Notes under the pieces: model-generated | Database searches by the model: none | Told to the model about the DNA's origin: nothing | The model's input: the letters and a program-made list of their open reading frames with translations, nothing else | Part shown: one piece after another, positions 44,720-53,688 of the stretch | Layout: every line of letters starts with the position of its first letter | How positions within the stretch are numbered: the stretch's first letter is position 1 | Assembly: GCA_951812615.1 (NCBI GenBank) | Contig: CATOSU010000001.1 | Span: forward strand, 248,001 to 312,000 | Direction: 5' to 3' | DNA length: 64,000 nt | Source of the DNA: an uncultured Paracoccaceae bacterium | Lineage (GTDB): Bacteria; Pseudomonadota; Alphaproteobacteria; Rhodobacterales; Rhodobacteraceae | Translations under genes and position numbers: made by a program

Positions 44720-45865
44720 CAAACTGCCTTCAGTTTTGCCTCCAACGGCCAGCGCGGGCTTTGCGGAACCTGCGGGCCGTACCCCAACCGGCCCAACATT
44801 TGCACGGTTCCGCCATTGGGGGCCAGCCTTTGATGGACCTGCATGTAGAGATCCTCCATTTCCGGGTATTCCTGTAAGGGCTGGCTCATTGGTTGCACGC
44901 CCAGGCCCTGTGCCGTCGCCGCCAGGTTCAGCCGGACCCAATCCCGCCCGGCCATGATCTGTTCCTGACGGGTGTTTCCGGGTGTAACCTGCCAGATATA
45001 AGGCCATACCCGACCCGGCCACAGCCCGGACCATGTCCAGCCCCGACCGGAAGGAAAATCCGTCAGGATCCAGTGCACCTTCACGGGTAAACAACCCGGT
45101 CAGGTGCAGCGTTTCCCACATCGGGCCTGAAAAATCGATGCCATCCGGATTGGCCTCAACCTCGCGCCGGCCGATGCGGAACAAATCGACGCTCTCCTTG
45201 TAGGTTGCCGGGGTCAGAAGCTCGATTTCAAGCGCCTTCACCGTGATATCGCGCAGTGCTTCGACCTCGGACGCATCGTTTGATGTGCCGACAAGGCTGC
45301 CACGCGCTATCGCCTGCTGCAACGCGTTCAGCGTTTTCCCATCGACAGGCCGGGACATGTCATAAGGTTCTTTCAGAGACCGCCGGTTCAGGGCCTGCGT
45401 AAACAGCGCCGGTTCCGGGTGCGCCTGTCCGTCTTCGAGCCGGACAACCGCGACGCGACGCGTATCCAGTCGCCCGTCCTCCATCCCGTCGGGAAAGAGG
45501 TCGATTTCCGTTCCAAAGCCTTCCTGCGCAGCGGCAAGCGCCAGCAACTCCAGAAAACAGCCCAACCCGATGACGATCTGTCGGCTTAACGGATCCGTGT
45601 GCGGCAGCAAACGGTTTGTATCGACATAGAGTGTTATCTCCTCCGGAATTGACAGATCAACGATCCAGGGCTGCCTGTTATGCGGGTTCGGGGCCAGAAT
45701 CGCATAGCTCAACGCCCGTTTCCGCACATCGTCATAGCTGCCCGCCCGCGTCCACGGGTCCAGCGCCCGGTCCGGTTTTCGGGTGACGGCGTAAGCGCCT
45801 CCGGCGGCGGCAAAAATCAAACCCCCTCCAAGAACTGCCAGTGTTTTTCTGCGGGAAATGGACAT
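44719..45865 (-). pseudogene. Nitroreductase-like gene with a frameshift
   Basis: A nitroreductase-fold protein (Acg-like/Tat-exported group) with a twin-arginine signal (SRRKTLAVLGGG). It reads in one frame to about 45000 (ending in GSGMALY) and resumes in another (YIWQVTPGNTRQEQIMAGRD, LNLAATAQGLGVQPMSQPLQ) to a TGA at 44719. The span of 1147 bases is one more than a multiple of three, which fits one inserted base or two deleted bases. The site is a TA run (44996-45001), where loss of one TA unit would give the shift. It may be a true pseudogene or an assembly error. Confidence 0.85.
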
Positions 45866-45901
45866 TCTTCATCACTCCGGTTAAATACCATATTTATCTA
45901 T

Positions 45902-45911
45902 ATAGTACTAT
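45902..45911. promoter_or_regulatory. Palindrome in the nitroreductase/lldD divergent promoter region
   Basis: ATAGTACTAT is a perfect ten-base palindrome in an AT-rich patch, 37 bases upstream of the nitroreductase start and about 90 bases upstream of lldD. MarR-type proteins often bind such short AT-rich palindromes. It is a candidate operator for the MarR gene of this operon; binding is inferred. Confidence 0.35.
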
Positions 45912-46000
45912 TTCGTATTTTTAAAGTGTGTATGTTGGCACATTGAGAAAATCGCGATTGATTGGTACACATGGCTGACCTATTCCAGCCGGAGCCTGCC

Positions 46001-47167
46001 ATGCCCGTGTTCACCAACATCGAAGACCTCAAGGACACCTATCGCCGCCGCGCCCCGAGGATGTTCTATGACTATTGCGAATCCGGCAGTTGGACCGAAC
46101 AGACATTCCGGGACAACTCTTCGGATTTCGATGACATCCGCCTGCGGCAGCGCGTGGCCGTCGATATGACCGGTCGCAGCACGGCGTCACAGATGATCGG
46201 GCAGGACGTGTCTATGCCGGTCGCGCTGGCACCGGTTGGGCTAACCGGTATGCAGAACGCGGATGGCGAGATCAAGGCCGCGAAGGCAGCCGAGGCTTTT
46301 GGCGTGCCGTTTACCCTGTCGACGATGTCGATCTGCTCGATCGAAGATGTGGCCGAACACACGACCAAACCGTTCTGGTTCCAGCTCTATACGATGAAGG
46401 ATACGGACTATACCTCGCGCCTCATTCAGCGCGCCAAGGCGGCCGGGTGTTCGGCTCTGGTCATCACACTGGATCTGCAGGTTCTTGGCCAACGGCACAA
46501 GGATCTGAAGAACGGGCTGTCCGCCCCACCGAAGCTGACGCTTTCGACAATGGCCAACCTCGCGACGAAATGGCGTTGGGGGATGGAGATGCTCGGCACC
46601 AAGCGGCGGGAATTCGGCAATATCGTAGGCCATGTGGACGGCATCTCGGACACGTCCTCGCTCGGCGCGTGGACCAACGAACAATTCGATCCGGCGCTGG
46701 ACTGGAACAAAGTGGCCAAGCTGATGGAGCAGTGGGACGGCAAGGTGATCCTCAAGGGTATCCTTGATGCCGAGGACGCTAAAATGGCGGCCAAGCTTGG
46801 CGCGGATGCCATTGTCGTTTCCAATCACGGCGGCCGTCAGCTGGACGGTGCACTCAGCTCGATCCGGGTTCTACCGTCGATCATGGACGCCGTGGGTGAC
46901 GACATCGAAGTGCATCTCGACAGTGGCATCCGCTCGGGTCAGGACGTGCTGAAGGCGCTGGCTCTGGGCGCAAAGGGCACTTTCATCGGTCGCGCGTTCA
47001 TTTACGGGCTGGGTGCCGCGGGACAAGCCGGGGTGACTACGGCGCTGGAGATCATCCACAAAGAGCTGGATGTCTCCATGGCACTGTGCGGCGAAACCAA
47101 TGTCGCGAACCTGGGGCGGCAGAACCTGCTGGTCCCGAAGGATTTCGAAGGAAACTGGCAGGGCTGA
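46001..47167 (+). CDS. lldD: FMN-dependent L-lactate dehydrogenase / alpha-hydroxy-acid oxidase
   Basis: A 388-residue FMN enzyme oxidising an alpha-hydroxy acid, most likely L-lactate to pyruvate, with electrons passed to quinone. The opening DLKDTYRRRAPRMFYDYCES is typical of LldD. LALAPVGLTGMQ-type and FWFQLY segments bind FMN, and the catalytic histidine lies in IVVSNHGGRQLDGA (about residue 275). The start at 46001 has CGGAG seven bases upstream; ATG at 45971 and TTG at 45962 lack one. The sulfotransferase gene follows after ten bases. Glycolate or mandelate oxidase are less likely alternatives. Confidence 0.88.
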   Translation: MPVFTNIEDLKDTYRRRAPRMFYDYCESGSWTEQTFRDNSSDFDDIRLRQRVAVDMTGRSTASQMIGQDVSMPVALAPVGLTGMQNADGEIKAAKAAEAFGVPFTLSTMSICSIEDVAEHTTKPFWFQLYTMKDTDYTSRLIQRAKAAGCSALVITLDLQVLGQRHKDLKNGLSAPPKLTLSTMANLATKWRWGMEMLGTKRREFGNIVGHVDGISDTSSLGAWTNEQFDPALDWNKVAKLMEQWDGKVILKGILDAEDAKMAAKLGADAIVVSNHGGRQLDGALSSIRVLPSIMDAVGDDIEVHLDSGIRSGQDVLKALALGAKGTFIGRAFIYGLGAAGQAGVTTALEIIHKELDVSMALCGETNVANLGRQNLLVPKDFEGNWQG

Positions 47168-47177
47168 TTGCGCGTCG

Positions 47178-47792
47178 ATGCTGGTATTCAGCGATCAGAG
47201 ACTGGCGTTTATCGCGGTGCCCAAGACCGGGACCACCGCGATTGAAATGGCGTTGCGCCCCAAGGCGGACATCATATTCGGCAAACAGCGCAAGCACATG
47301 ACAGCGCAGCGGTTTCACCGGAGGATCGCGCCCTTTCTGAACAATGCGTTTGATCTGCAGCCCGAGCGGTTCGCAGTGATCCGTGAACCCGAGGAACAGA
47401 TCCGCAGCTGGTACCGTTATCGGACACGTGAAGGTCATGAAGGCAGCAAGAGCGCAATTGGGCTGAGCTTTGACGAATTCGTGCAGGACGTAATCAAGGA
47501 TCCGCCGCCGCCTCATGCCGGGATCGGCAGCCAGATCAAGATGCTGACCGGAAGCCGCGGGCAAGTGATGGTGCACCACCTGTTTGCCTACGAGGCCCAG
47601 CCGAAACTGAGGGCCTTTCTGAATGATCGTTTCGGCACAGAAATCCTGCTGAAGCAAAAGAACGTATCGCCGGATACCGACGCGCCACTGACACCGGAAA
47701 TCCGCACCCGGCTGCGAGACGCGCGGGCAGAAGAATTCACGTTGTATGACCGGGTACAGCAAGCCGGCGGGCATCTGATTACCGACATCTGA
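47178..47792 (+). CDS. Sulfotransferase-family protein
   Basis: A 204-residue protein with the PAPS 5'-phosphosulfate loop FIAVPKTGTTAIE at residues 10-22. The later RFAVIREPEEQIRSWYRYRT segment (about residues 71-90) matches the 3'-phosphate-binding site of sulfotransferases. It is short compared with eukaryotic members but typical of bacterial sulfotransferase-family-2-like proteins. The acceptor is unknown; in this genus group such proteins are often tied to surface glycans. The start at 47178 follows lldD closely. Confidence 0.82.
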   Translation: MLVFSDQRLAFIAVPKTGTTAIEMALRPKADIIFGKQRKHMTAQRFHRRIAPFLNNAFDLQPERFAVIREPEEQIRSWYRYRTREGHEGSKSAIGLSFDEFVQDVIKDPPPPHAGIGSQIKMLTGSRGQVMVHHLFAYEAQPKLRAFLNDRFGTEILLKQKNVSPDTDAPLTPEIRTRLRDARAEEFTLYDRVQQAGGHLITDI

Positions 47793-47898
47793 AGGCGGCA
47801 CAGAATCCACTTTCCAATCTGCCCGGATTCGTCTATGGACGCGGCTTCACGCGGGGTGACAGCCTTGGAGGCACTCCGCCTAACATTGGAGAAATATC

Positions 47899-48540
47899 AT
47901 GGCTGGTGAGATTCCTAATCTCGAAGCTCTGGAACGGACGGGGACAGGCAAGGGCGCCGCTCGTCAGGCTCGTCGCGACGGGATGGTTCCGGGGATTGTG
48001 TTTGGTGGCGAAAAAGACCCGCTGCCCATCAACATACCCTTTAACAAGCTGTTCAAGATGCTGAAGGCCGGCCGGTTCAAGTCGACCCTGTTCAACATGA
48101 AGGTCGACGGGCACGAAGACGTGCGCGTGATCTGCCGCGACGTTCAGCGCGACGTGGTCAAGGACCTGCCCACGCATGTCGATTTCATGCGCCTGCGCCG
48201 GACCACGAAGATCAATCTGTTCATTCCGGTCGAGTTCGTGAACGAAGATGCGGCACCCGGCATCAAGCGCGGCGGTGTTCTGACCATTGTGCGACCGGAA
48301 ATCGAGCTGGTCGTGACAGCGGGTGAAATTCCCGAAAAGGTGGTTGTTGATCTGACTGGTCTGGAGATCGGCGACTCGACAACCATCAGCGGCGTAGATC
48401 TGCCCGCAGGCACCAAAGCCACAATCGACCGTGACTTCGTGATTGCTGCAATCTCGGCTCCGACCGGGCTGGCCTCTTCGGACGACGAAGAAGAAGGCGA
48501 CGAAGCTGAAGTCGAAGTCGAGGCTCCGGCCGAAGAGTGA
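47899..48540 (+). CDS. rplY: 50S ribosomal protein L25 (CTC/TL5 form)
   Basis: A 213-residue L25 of the long CTC form. The N-terminal 5S-rRNA-binding domain (residues about 5-95; [20 protein letters not shown]) is followed by the beta-rich TL5 C-terminal domain (about residues 100-190) and an acidic tail of mostly E and D. GGAG lies before the start. A strong intrinsic terminator follows at 48565-48588, so the gene is transcribed apart from pth, although rplY-pth is a common bacterial pair. Confidence 0.97.
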   Translation: MAGEIPNLEALERTGTGKGAARQARRDGMVPGIVFGGEKDPLPINIPFNKLFKMLKAGRFKSTLFNMKVDGHEDVRVICRDVQRDVVKDLPTHVDFMRLRRTTKINLFIPVEFVNEDAAPGIKRGGVLTIVRPEIELVVTAGEIPEKVVVDLTGLEIGDSTTISGVDLPAGTKATIDRDFVIAAISAPTGLASSDDEEEGDEAEVEVEAPAEE

Positions 48541-48564
48541 CATTCGCGGCAGTGCGAAGACGGG

Positions 48565-48588
48565 CGGGGCCTTCGGGCCCCGTTTTTT
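48565..48588 (+). terminator. Intrinsic terminator of rplY
   Basis: CGGGGCC (48565-48571), a TTCG loop and GGCCCCG (48576-48582) form a perfect stem with a stable UUCG tetraloop, followed by six T residues (48583-48588). It lies 25 bases after the rplY stop. This is a textbook rho-independent terminator. Confidence 0.93.
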
Positions 48589-48664
48589 GTTTGTGCTCCG
48601 ATCTGGATTTTTTCCGCGCTCCGGGGCATGCAAGGCAACAGGTGCGCATAGTAGGGGCGAGGCG

Positions 48665-49342
48665 GTGAAACTCATTGTCGGACTGGGAAATCCCGGGGCG
48701 AAATACGCCGGTCACCGGCACAATATCGGCTATATGGCCGTTGATCGTATCGCCGATGCGCATGGTTTCGGCCCCTGGAGATCCAAGTTCCAGGGCTCGG
48801 TTTCCGAAGGCCGGCTAGGTTCGGAAAAGGTGCTCCTGCTGAAACCCGAAACCTTCATGAACAACTCCGGCCAGTCGATCGGCGAAGCGATGCGGTTTTT
48901 CAAGCTCTCGGTTGAGGACGTGATCGTCCTGCATGACGAAATCGACCTTGCCCCTGGCAAAGTACGCTTCAAGTCAGGCGGTGGCCACGCGGGCCACAAC
49001 GGTTTGCGGTCGGTTCATGCCCATATTGGCGACGGATATGGGCGCGTTCGGATCGGTGTCGGACATCCCGGCCGCAAGGAAGCCGTGCCCGGCTATGTCC
49101 TGCGTGATTTTGCCAAAGCCGAAGCTGGTTGGGTCGAAGATGTGCTGCAGGGGATTTCGGATGGGTCTTCGCACCTTGCCTCGGGAGACGGCGGCAAGTT
49201 CATGAACGCCATCGCGCTGCGCACCGCGCCGCCGCGATCCAGCAAAACGCCCAAGCCGCCAACCCCCAAGCCGGCACCCGCCGAAACCCCGCCGCCAGAC
49301 GCCCGTTCGGCGCTGCAAAAGCTGATGGACAAGTTCAAGTGA
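48665..49342 (+). CDS. pth: Peptidyl-tRNA hydrolase
   Basis: A 225-residue Pth that frees tRNA from peptidyl-tRNA dropped by ribosomes. The sequence has KLIVGLGNPGAKYAGHRHNI with the catalytic histidine and asparagine, then MNNSGQSI, LHDEIDLAPG and GGHAGHNGLRS. Translation starts at GTG (48665), with GAGG upstream. The C-terminal 40 residues are proline- and lysine-rich (KPPTPKPAPAE) beyond the usual fold. It is followed two bases later by the DUF2332 gene. Confidence 0.96.
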   Translation: MKLIVGLGNPGAKYAGHRHNIGYMAVDRIADAHGFGPWRSKFQGSVSEGRLGSEKVLLLKPETFMNNSGQSIGEAMRFFKLSVEDVIVLHDEIDLAPGKVRFKSGGGHAGHNGLRSVHAHIGDGYGRVRIGVGHPGRKEAVPGYVLRDFAKAEAGWVEDVLQGISDGSSHLASGDGGKFMNAIALRTAPPRSSKTPKPPTPKPAPAETPPPDARSALQKLMDKFK

Positions 49343-49344
49343 AC

Positions 49345-50376
49345 ATGCCCGACGCCCTCGTCCGGCAGGCCGAAGCATGCGAGGCTCTCGGTTCTCCGTT
49401 CATGGGCCGGCAACAAAGAATGCTGGCCGCGACCTGGAGCGAAGATACGCCTCTGGCGGAATTCTGCCGGGGCTTTGACGACGACATCGGCGCGGGCGGG
49501 CATTCTTTGCCGCTGCGTTTGGCCGGGGCGCTGCACGCGCTGGTGCTGACGGGGCGGGATGCCAAACTGGCGGCTGCGTACCCTCCCGCGGCCGTGTCAG
49601 ACACAGTTTTCGAACACGAGATATGGCGCGCGCTTTCACAGCACAGCGGGTTCATCCTCGATTGGATGATCTCGGCCCCCCAAACGAACGAAGTCCGCCG
49701 AAGCGTTGTTCTCATCCCTGCAGCGCACTGGCTATCCGCGCGTTTCGGTCTGCCGTTCATTGTGTCAGAACTGGGCGCCAGCGCCGGCCTGAACCTGGCC
49801 TGGGATCTCTACCAGCTGGAAACGGAACGGGGCTCGCTGGGGCCGGACGACCCGGTATTGACACTGTCTCCGGAATGGCAGGGCGATTTGCCCCCTGACG
49901 CCGGTGTCAGGGTCGCTGAACGCCGCGGCGTCGATCTGAACCCGCTGGATCCGTCCGAACCGGATCAGACGATGCGACTGATGTCATACCTCTGGCCCGA
50001 TCAGCCCCACCGGCAGGACCTGACCCGCGCCGCCATTTCCGCCAAAACGGCGCCCGTCGACAGGGGGGACGCCATTGAATGGCTTGAACACCGGCTGGCA
50101 ACGCGACGTGACGGGCATTTGCACCTGATCTACCACACGATCGCATGGCAGTATTTTCCGGCAGAGCGAAAAGAGACGGGAACAACCCTGATCGAGGCGG
50201 CCGGGCAGACCGCGACCGAAGCCTCGCCGCTGGCCTGGCTGCGTTTCGAAGCGGATGAACGCAGCCCCGGTGCCGGGATCACGCTGCGGATATGGCCCGG
50301 CGATCTGCACATTTCACTCGGGCGTGCAGATTTCCACGGTCGTTGGGTTGATTGGAACCCGCAGCCGCCCGGTTGA
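49345..50376 (+). CDS. DUF2332 family protein
   Basis: A 343-residue protein of the DUF2332 family, with hallmarks GSPFMGRQQRMLA, VLIPAAHWLS, ELGASAGLNLAWD and LYHTIAWQYFP. The central GASAGLN resembles a nucleotide- or SAM-binding loop, so a methyltransferase-like fold is possible; no function is established. The start at 49345 lies two bases after the pth stop and the genes are probably cotranscribed. Confidence 0.85.
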   Translation: MPDALVRQAEACEALGSPFMGRQQRMLAATWSEDTPLAEFCRGFDDDIGAGGHSLPLRLAGALHALVLTGRDAKLAAAYPPAAVSDTVFEHEIWRALSQHSGFILDWMISAPQTNEVRRSVVLIPAAHWLSARFGLPFIVSELGASAGLNLAWDLYQLETERGSLGPDDPVLTLSPEWQGDLPPDAGVRVAERRGVDLNPLDPSEPDQTMRLMSYLWPDQPHRQDLTRAAISAKTAPVDRGDAIEWLEHRLATRRDGHLHLIYHTIAWQYFPAERKETGTTLIEAAGQTATEASPLAWLRFEADERSPGAGITLRIWPGDLHISLGRADFHGRWVDWNPQPPG

Positions 50377-50448
50377 ACCTGTCGCCACGTCGGATTTGCC
50401 CAAGTGTGCCCGACGTGATGATATGGCTCCATTCTCGGGAGGAGCGAC

Positions 50449-51612
50449 ATGCGCACGTTTTTCAAATGGCTTGGCCGGATATTGCTGGCTCTGGTTCTGG
50501 CGGCGGTTGTTGTCGGGATCTGGAAGCGGGACGAACTCGGTCGGCTCAACGCCGTCTACACCCTCTTTTTCGAAGAAAACATTGTCGGCAATTTCAGCAA
50601 CATGGATGCGGCTTTTTTCACGGCCCCGGTCCCACGTGGCGACGGGGCGGTCAGCCAATTGCCTGATGGTGAGCCCGCTACGCTTCCCGATGGCGTTCAG
50701 GACTGGATCGAGCAGAGAAAGGTCACCTCGCTTCTGGTCATGAAGGACGGGGCAAAGGTGCATGAAAGCTACTATCTCGGTACCGGGGAAGATGACCGGC
50801 GGATTTCGTGGTCCATAGCCAAGAGTTACCTGTCGGCGCTGTTCGGCGTTCTGGTTGAAGAAGGGGCAATCGCCTCGCTTGATGACCCTGTTACCAAATA
50901 CGCACCAGAGCTTGAGGGGTCAGCCTATGACGGTGCCAGCGTGCGCAACGTGCTGAATATGGCTTCGGGCATCGTGTTCGACGAAGACTACCACGACAGG
51001 ACCTCGGACATAAACATGATGGGTTATGTTCTTGCTCTGGGGGGAACGCTCGACAACTTCACCGCCGGGTTCATGGACACGTTCGCCGCGCCGGGAGACA
51101 AATGGCAATACGTGTCCATCGACACGCATGTTGTCGGCATGGTCATCCGCGGGGCCACGGGGCGCAGCGTGCCTGATCTGATGTCCGAGAAAATCATTGC
51201 ACCGCTGGGGCTTGAACAGGCCGGCTATTACGTGACCGACGGTGCCGGCGTGGCCTTCGTTCTGGGCGGGCTGAATTTCACCACGCGCGACTACGCAAGG
51301 TTCGGTCAAATGATCCTGCAAAACGGTGAATATGGCGGCAGACAGGTTGTTCCGGCCGCGTGGGTAACGGAATCCACCGAAGCTTCGGCACCGACGGAAC
51401 CGGGCAAAATCGGCTATGGCTTCCAATGGTGGATCCCGGTCGGCGCGAGCGAACGCGAGTTTCTGGGTCGTGGTGTTTATGGCCAGTACCTGTACATAGA
51501 TCAGGTGCGCGGCGTGGTCATCGTGGTGACTGCGGCGGATCGCAAGTTCCGCGACAAGGGGATTCACACCGGGAACGTCGAAATCATGCGCCGAATCGCC
51601 CGGAACCTGTAA
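50449..51612 (+). CDS. Membrane-anchored serine hydrolase, class C beta-lactamase family
   Basis: A 387-residue penicillin-binding-protein-like hydrolase. Residues 7-24 form one membrane helix, placing the rest in the periplasm. The catalytic S-x-x-K is SIAK (in ISWSIAKSYLSA, about residue 124). A Y-x-S/N-like motif is in WQYVSIDTHVVG, and GRGVYGQYLYID near residue 345 lies at the KTG-like region, where the usual lysine is missing. Such proteins are often esterases or peptidases rather than antibiotic-degrading enzymes. Confidence 0.85.
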   Translation: MRTFFKWLGRILLALVLAAVVVGIWKRDELGRLNAVYTLFFEENIVGNFSNMDAAFFTAPVPRGDGAVSQLPDGEPATLPDGVQDWIEQRKVTSLLVMKDGAKVHESYYLGTGEDDRRISWSIAKSYLSALFGVLVEEGAIASLDDPVTKYAPELEGSAYDGASVRNVLNMASGIVFDEDYHDRTSDINMMGYVLALGGTLDNFTAGFMDTFAAPGDKWQYVSIDTHVVGMVIRGATGRSVPDLMSEKIIAPLGLEQAGYYVTDGAGVAFVLGGLNFTTRDYARFGQMILQNGEYGGRQVVPAAWVTESTEASAPTEPGKIGYGFQWWIPVGASEREFLGRGVYGQYLYIDQVRGVVIVVTAADRKFRDKGIHTGNVEIMRRIARNL

Positions 51613-51621
51613 GATCCCCGT

Positions 51622-51999
51622 ATGGAACCGGACGAAAGCATCAATGTTCTGGGCGATCCGCTGTCGCCTTGTTCTGTCGATCCGATAACGGGCTTTTTTC
51701 GGGACGGACACTGCAACACATGCGACGCCGACCATGGCAGCCACACCGTGTGTGCGATCATGACTGCCGAGTTTCTGGCCTATTCCAAATATGTCGGCAA
51801 TGATCTGAGCACGCCGAGCCCTGAATTCCGCTTTGCCGGACTGCAGCCCGGCGACCAATGGTGCCTGTGTGCCGCCCGGTTCATGCAGGCGGCCGACGAA
51901 GGCTGTGCGCCCCGTGTCCGATTGGCCAGCACTCATCTACGCGCCTTGGAGGTGGTGCCGCTGGACGTGCTTAAAGCGCATGCACAGGATATGATTTGA
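51622..51999 (+). CDS. DUF2237 family protein
   Basis: A 125-residue protein matching DUF2237: INVLGDPLSPCS, TGFFRDGHCNTC, GSHTVCAIMTAEFLAYSK, GNDLSTPSPEF and PGDQWCLCAARF. Seven cysteines, including HCNTC and WCLC, may bind metal or form a redox site. The family is widespread in marine bacteria and algae but its function is unknown. It lies ten bases from both neighbours and is probably cotranscribed with the following enoyl-CoA hydratase gene. Confidence 0.88.
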   Translation: MEPDESINVLGDPLSPCSVDPITGFFRDGHCNTCDADHGSHTVCAIMTAEFLAYSKYVGNDLSTPSPEFRFAGLQPGDQWCLCAARFMQAADEGCAPRVRLASTHLRALEVVPLDVLKAHAQDMI

Positions 52000-52009
52000 G
52001 GTCAGAACC

Positions 52010-52792
52010 ATGAATGAAATGCAGCCCGCCGCGCTGGTATCAGAAAGCCGCGACAACCAGATTCTGACCCTGACATTGGGCGCGATGCCGGCCCATCCTC
52101 TGTCTCTGGCGATGATCGAGGATATCATCGCGGCGCTGGACCGTTGCGCCAACGACCCAGCGATCCGTGTCGTGGTGCTGCACGGGCCGGGCCACGTGTT
52201 TTGCGCCGGTCACGACCTGAAGGAAATCGCGCGGCATCGCGCTGACTCGGATGATGGTCTGGCCTATCTGCAGGAATTATTCGAGAAATGCGCCGCCATG
52301 ATGCAGGCTCTGGTCAACCTGCCCCAGCCCGTGATTGCCATGGTCGAAGGCATCGCAACTGCCGGCGGTCTGCAACTGGTGGCATCCTGCGATCTGGCTT
52401 TCGCTTCTCCGCAAGCTACGTTCTGTCTTCCCGGCGTACAAAACGGTGGTTTCTGCACGACGCCATCTGTTGCAGTCGGTCGGGTAATTGGCCGCAATGC
52501 CCTGATGGAAATGGCACTTTCGGGCGAGTATTTCGACGCTGATTGGGCCCGTGCAGCGGGGCTGATCAACCGCGTCATTCCGGCGGATGAACTGCAGGAA
52601 GCCACCTATACGTTTGCGCGCAAACTGACCCGGGGCCACCCCGCGGCATTGGCGGCAGGCAAACGCATGTTCTATCAGCAGATCGAAATGCCTTTGGCCG
52701 CGGCCTATGAACAGTCCACCGACGTCATGATCGGATATTTCATGGATCCTTTTCGGATCGCGCATGAAAAGGAGAAATGGGCAAGATCCTGA
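52010..52792 (+). CDS. Enoyl-CoA hydratase/isomerase family protein (ECHDC3-like)
   Basis: A 260-residue crotonase-fold protein. The first oxyanion segment is VFCAGHDLKEIARH and the second is GIATAGGLQLVASCDLAFAS. The position of the first catalytic glutamate (Glu144 in rat mitochondrial hydratase) is glycine here (LPGVQNGGF), while the second (Glu164) is kept in LMEMALSGE. This pattern and GGFCTTPSVAVGR resemble ECHDC3-type proteins, so simple enoyl-CoA hydration is doubtful. It follows DUF2237 by ten bases and is convergent with the next gene. Confidence 0.85.
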   Translation: MNEMQPAALVSESRDNQILTLTLGAMPAHPLSLAMIEDIIAALDRCANDPAIRVVVLHGPGHVFCAGHDLKEIARHRADSDDGLAYLQELFEKCAAMMQALVNLPQPVIAMVEGIATAGGLQLVASCDLAFASPQATFCLPGVQNGGFCTTPSVAVGRVIGRNALMEMALSGEYFDADWARAAGLINRVIPADELQEATYTFARKLTRGHPAALAAGKRMFYQQIEMPLAAAYEQSTDVMIGYFMDPFRIAHEKEKWARS

Positions 52793-52806
52793 TCGATCCC
52801 ATTCGA

Positions 52807-53688
52807 CTATTGTCGGAAATATGCACAATCGATTTGCTCCGAGCGGGCAAATACCAGCCCGTCGAGCGTTGCGCGTTGCCCGCAAAGTGACGGTTTGCAT
52901 TCGAACCCGGGATCGGCCAGCCGCAGGCCCTGACCAGCGGTGACAAGGAATTCCAACACGCAATGGCCGCTTTCTAGCATCGCGTCATAGCGCCAGCCCT
53001 CGCCGGTCCACCGGGCCTCCCCGCTGGCCTTGCAGCTGTGGCCCGTGGACTGAACGCTTTTCAGAAAAAACGCCGCCCGTCCGTCCTCGCCGACATCAAG
53101 TCGCAGCGCATTGCCCTGTCCGCTGTAACAATACTGAGCCGCCCCGCCGGTATAAGCGACGGGATCAGCGCCGCCATCGTCTGACCTGTCTGAACCGCTG
53201 TCAGACTGTGCGGCACCGCGCGGGGTGCAGACGAAACGCGACGCCCGCCAACCCGGTCCGGCAATGTCGTCGATTTTGAACACGTCATCCCGGGCAAGGA
53301 ATTTGTAGGTGAGCCGGACAATTTCGCCCCCGTTGCTGAAGGACGCCGTGACATCCTGACGGTCAGGCCAGTAAGTCGAGCTTAGCGTCAGGGTCCGTTG
53401 CGCCGTGGCGGCGTCAAAGACCGGGCCAGGTTTGTCGAATGTGAATGCAACGCATCCCGGCAATCCGGCCGAACGATAGCTGTCCTCAGCCTCGAAAAAC
53501 GCAACAAGGCTGTCAGTGAAGTACTGGCTGCGAAGCTCGGGCGACGACAGATAGGCCAACCCCTTGTATTCGTCAGGTCCCAGACCGGCCAGAGAATCGT
53601 AGATCCATTGCACAGTTTCTTCGGGGTCCGCCCATACCGGCAGAGCCAGACCAAGTGCAAAAAGCAGCACTGCAATTCGCGTTAACAT
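52807..53688 (-). CDS. Exported protein of unknown function
   Basis: A 293-residue protein with a signal peptide (MLTRIAVLLFALGLALPVWA, residues 1-20). The start at 53688 has GGAGG upstream; the frame extends 18 codons further. I recognise no domain. The N-terminal half (ETVQWIYDSLAGLGPDEYKG, DSLVAFFEAED) looks like a small helical domain seen in periplasmic DUF3828-like proteins. The C-terminal half is cysteine-containing (VCTPRG, YCYSGQG, ECKPSLCG), suggesting disulfides. It is convergent with the crotonase gene at a 14-base gap. Confidence 0.65.
   Translation of the reverse strand: MLTRIAVLLFALGLALPVWADPEETVQWIYDSLAGLGPDEYKGLAYLSSPELRSQYFTDSLVAFFEAEDSYRSAGLPGCVAFTFDKPGPVFDAATAQRTLTLSSTYWPDRQDVTASFSNGGEIVRLTYKFLARDDVFKIDDIAGPGWRASRFVCTPRGAAQSDSGSDRSDDGGADPVAYTGGAAQYCYSGQGNALRLDVGEDGRAAFFLKSVQSTGHSCKASGEARWTGEGWRYDAMLESGHCVLEFLVTAGQGLRLADPGFECKPSLCGQRATLDGLVFARSEQIDCAYFRQ

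Noticed and set aside
44240-45865. A 541-codon frame that looks like a nitroreductase-MarR fusion
   Set aside because: Conserved nitroreductase sequence leaves this frame near 45000 and continues in another until a TGA that overlaps the MarR ATG. The fusion is an artefact of the frameshift.
12623-52030. Three genes (12623, 25107, 52010) begin with the same MNEM peptide (ATGAATGAAATG)
   Set aside because: Their proteins are unrelated and the upstream bases differ, so there is no shared leader or mobile end. Probably chance.
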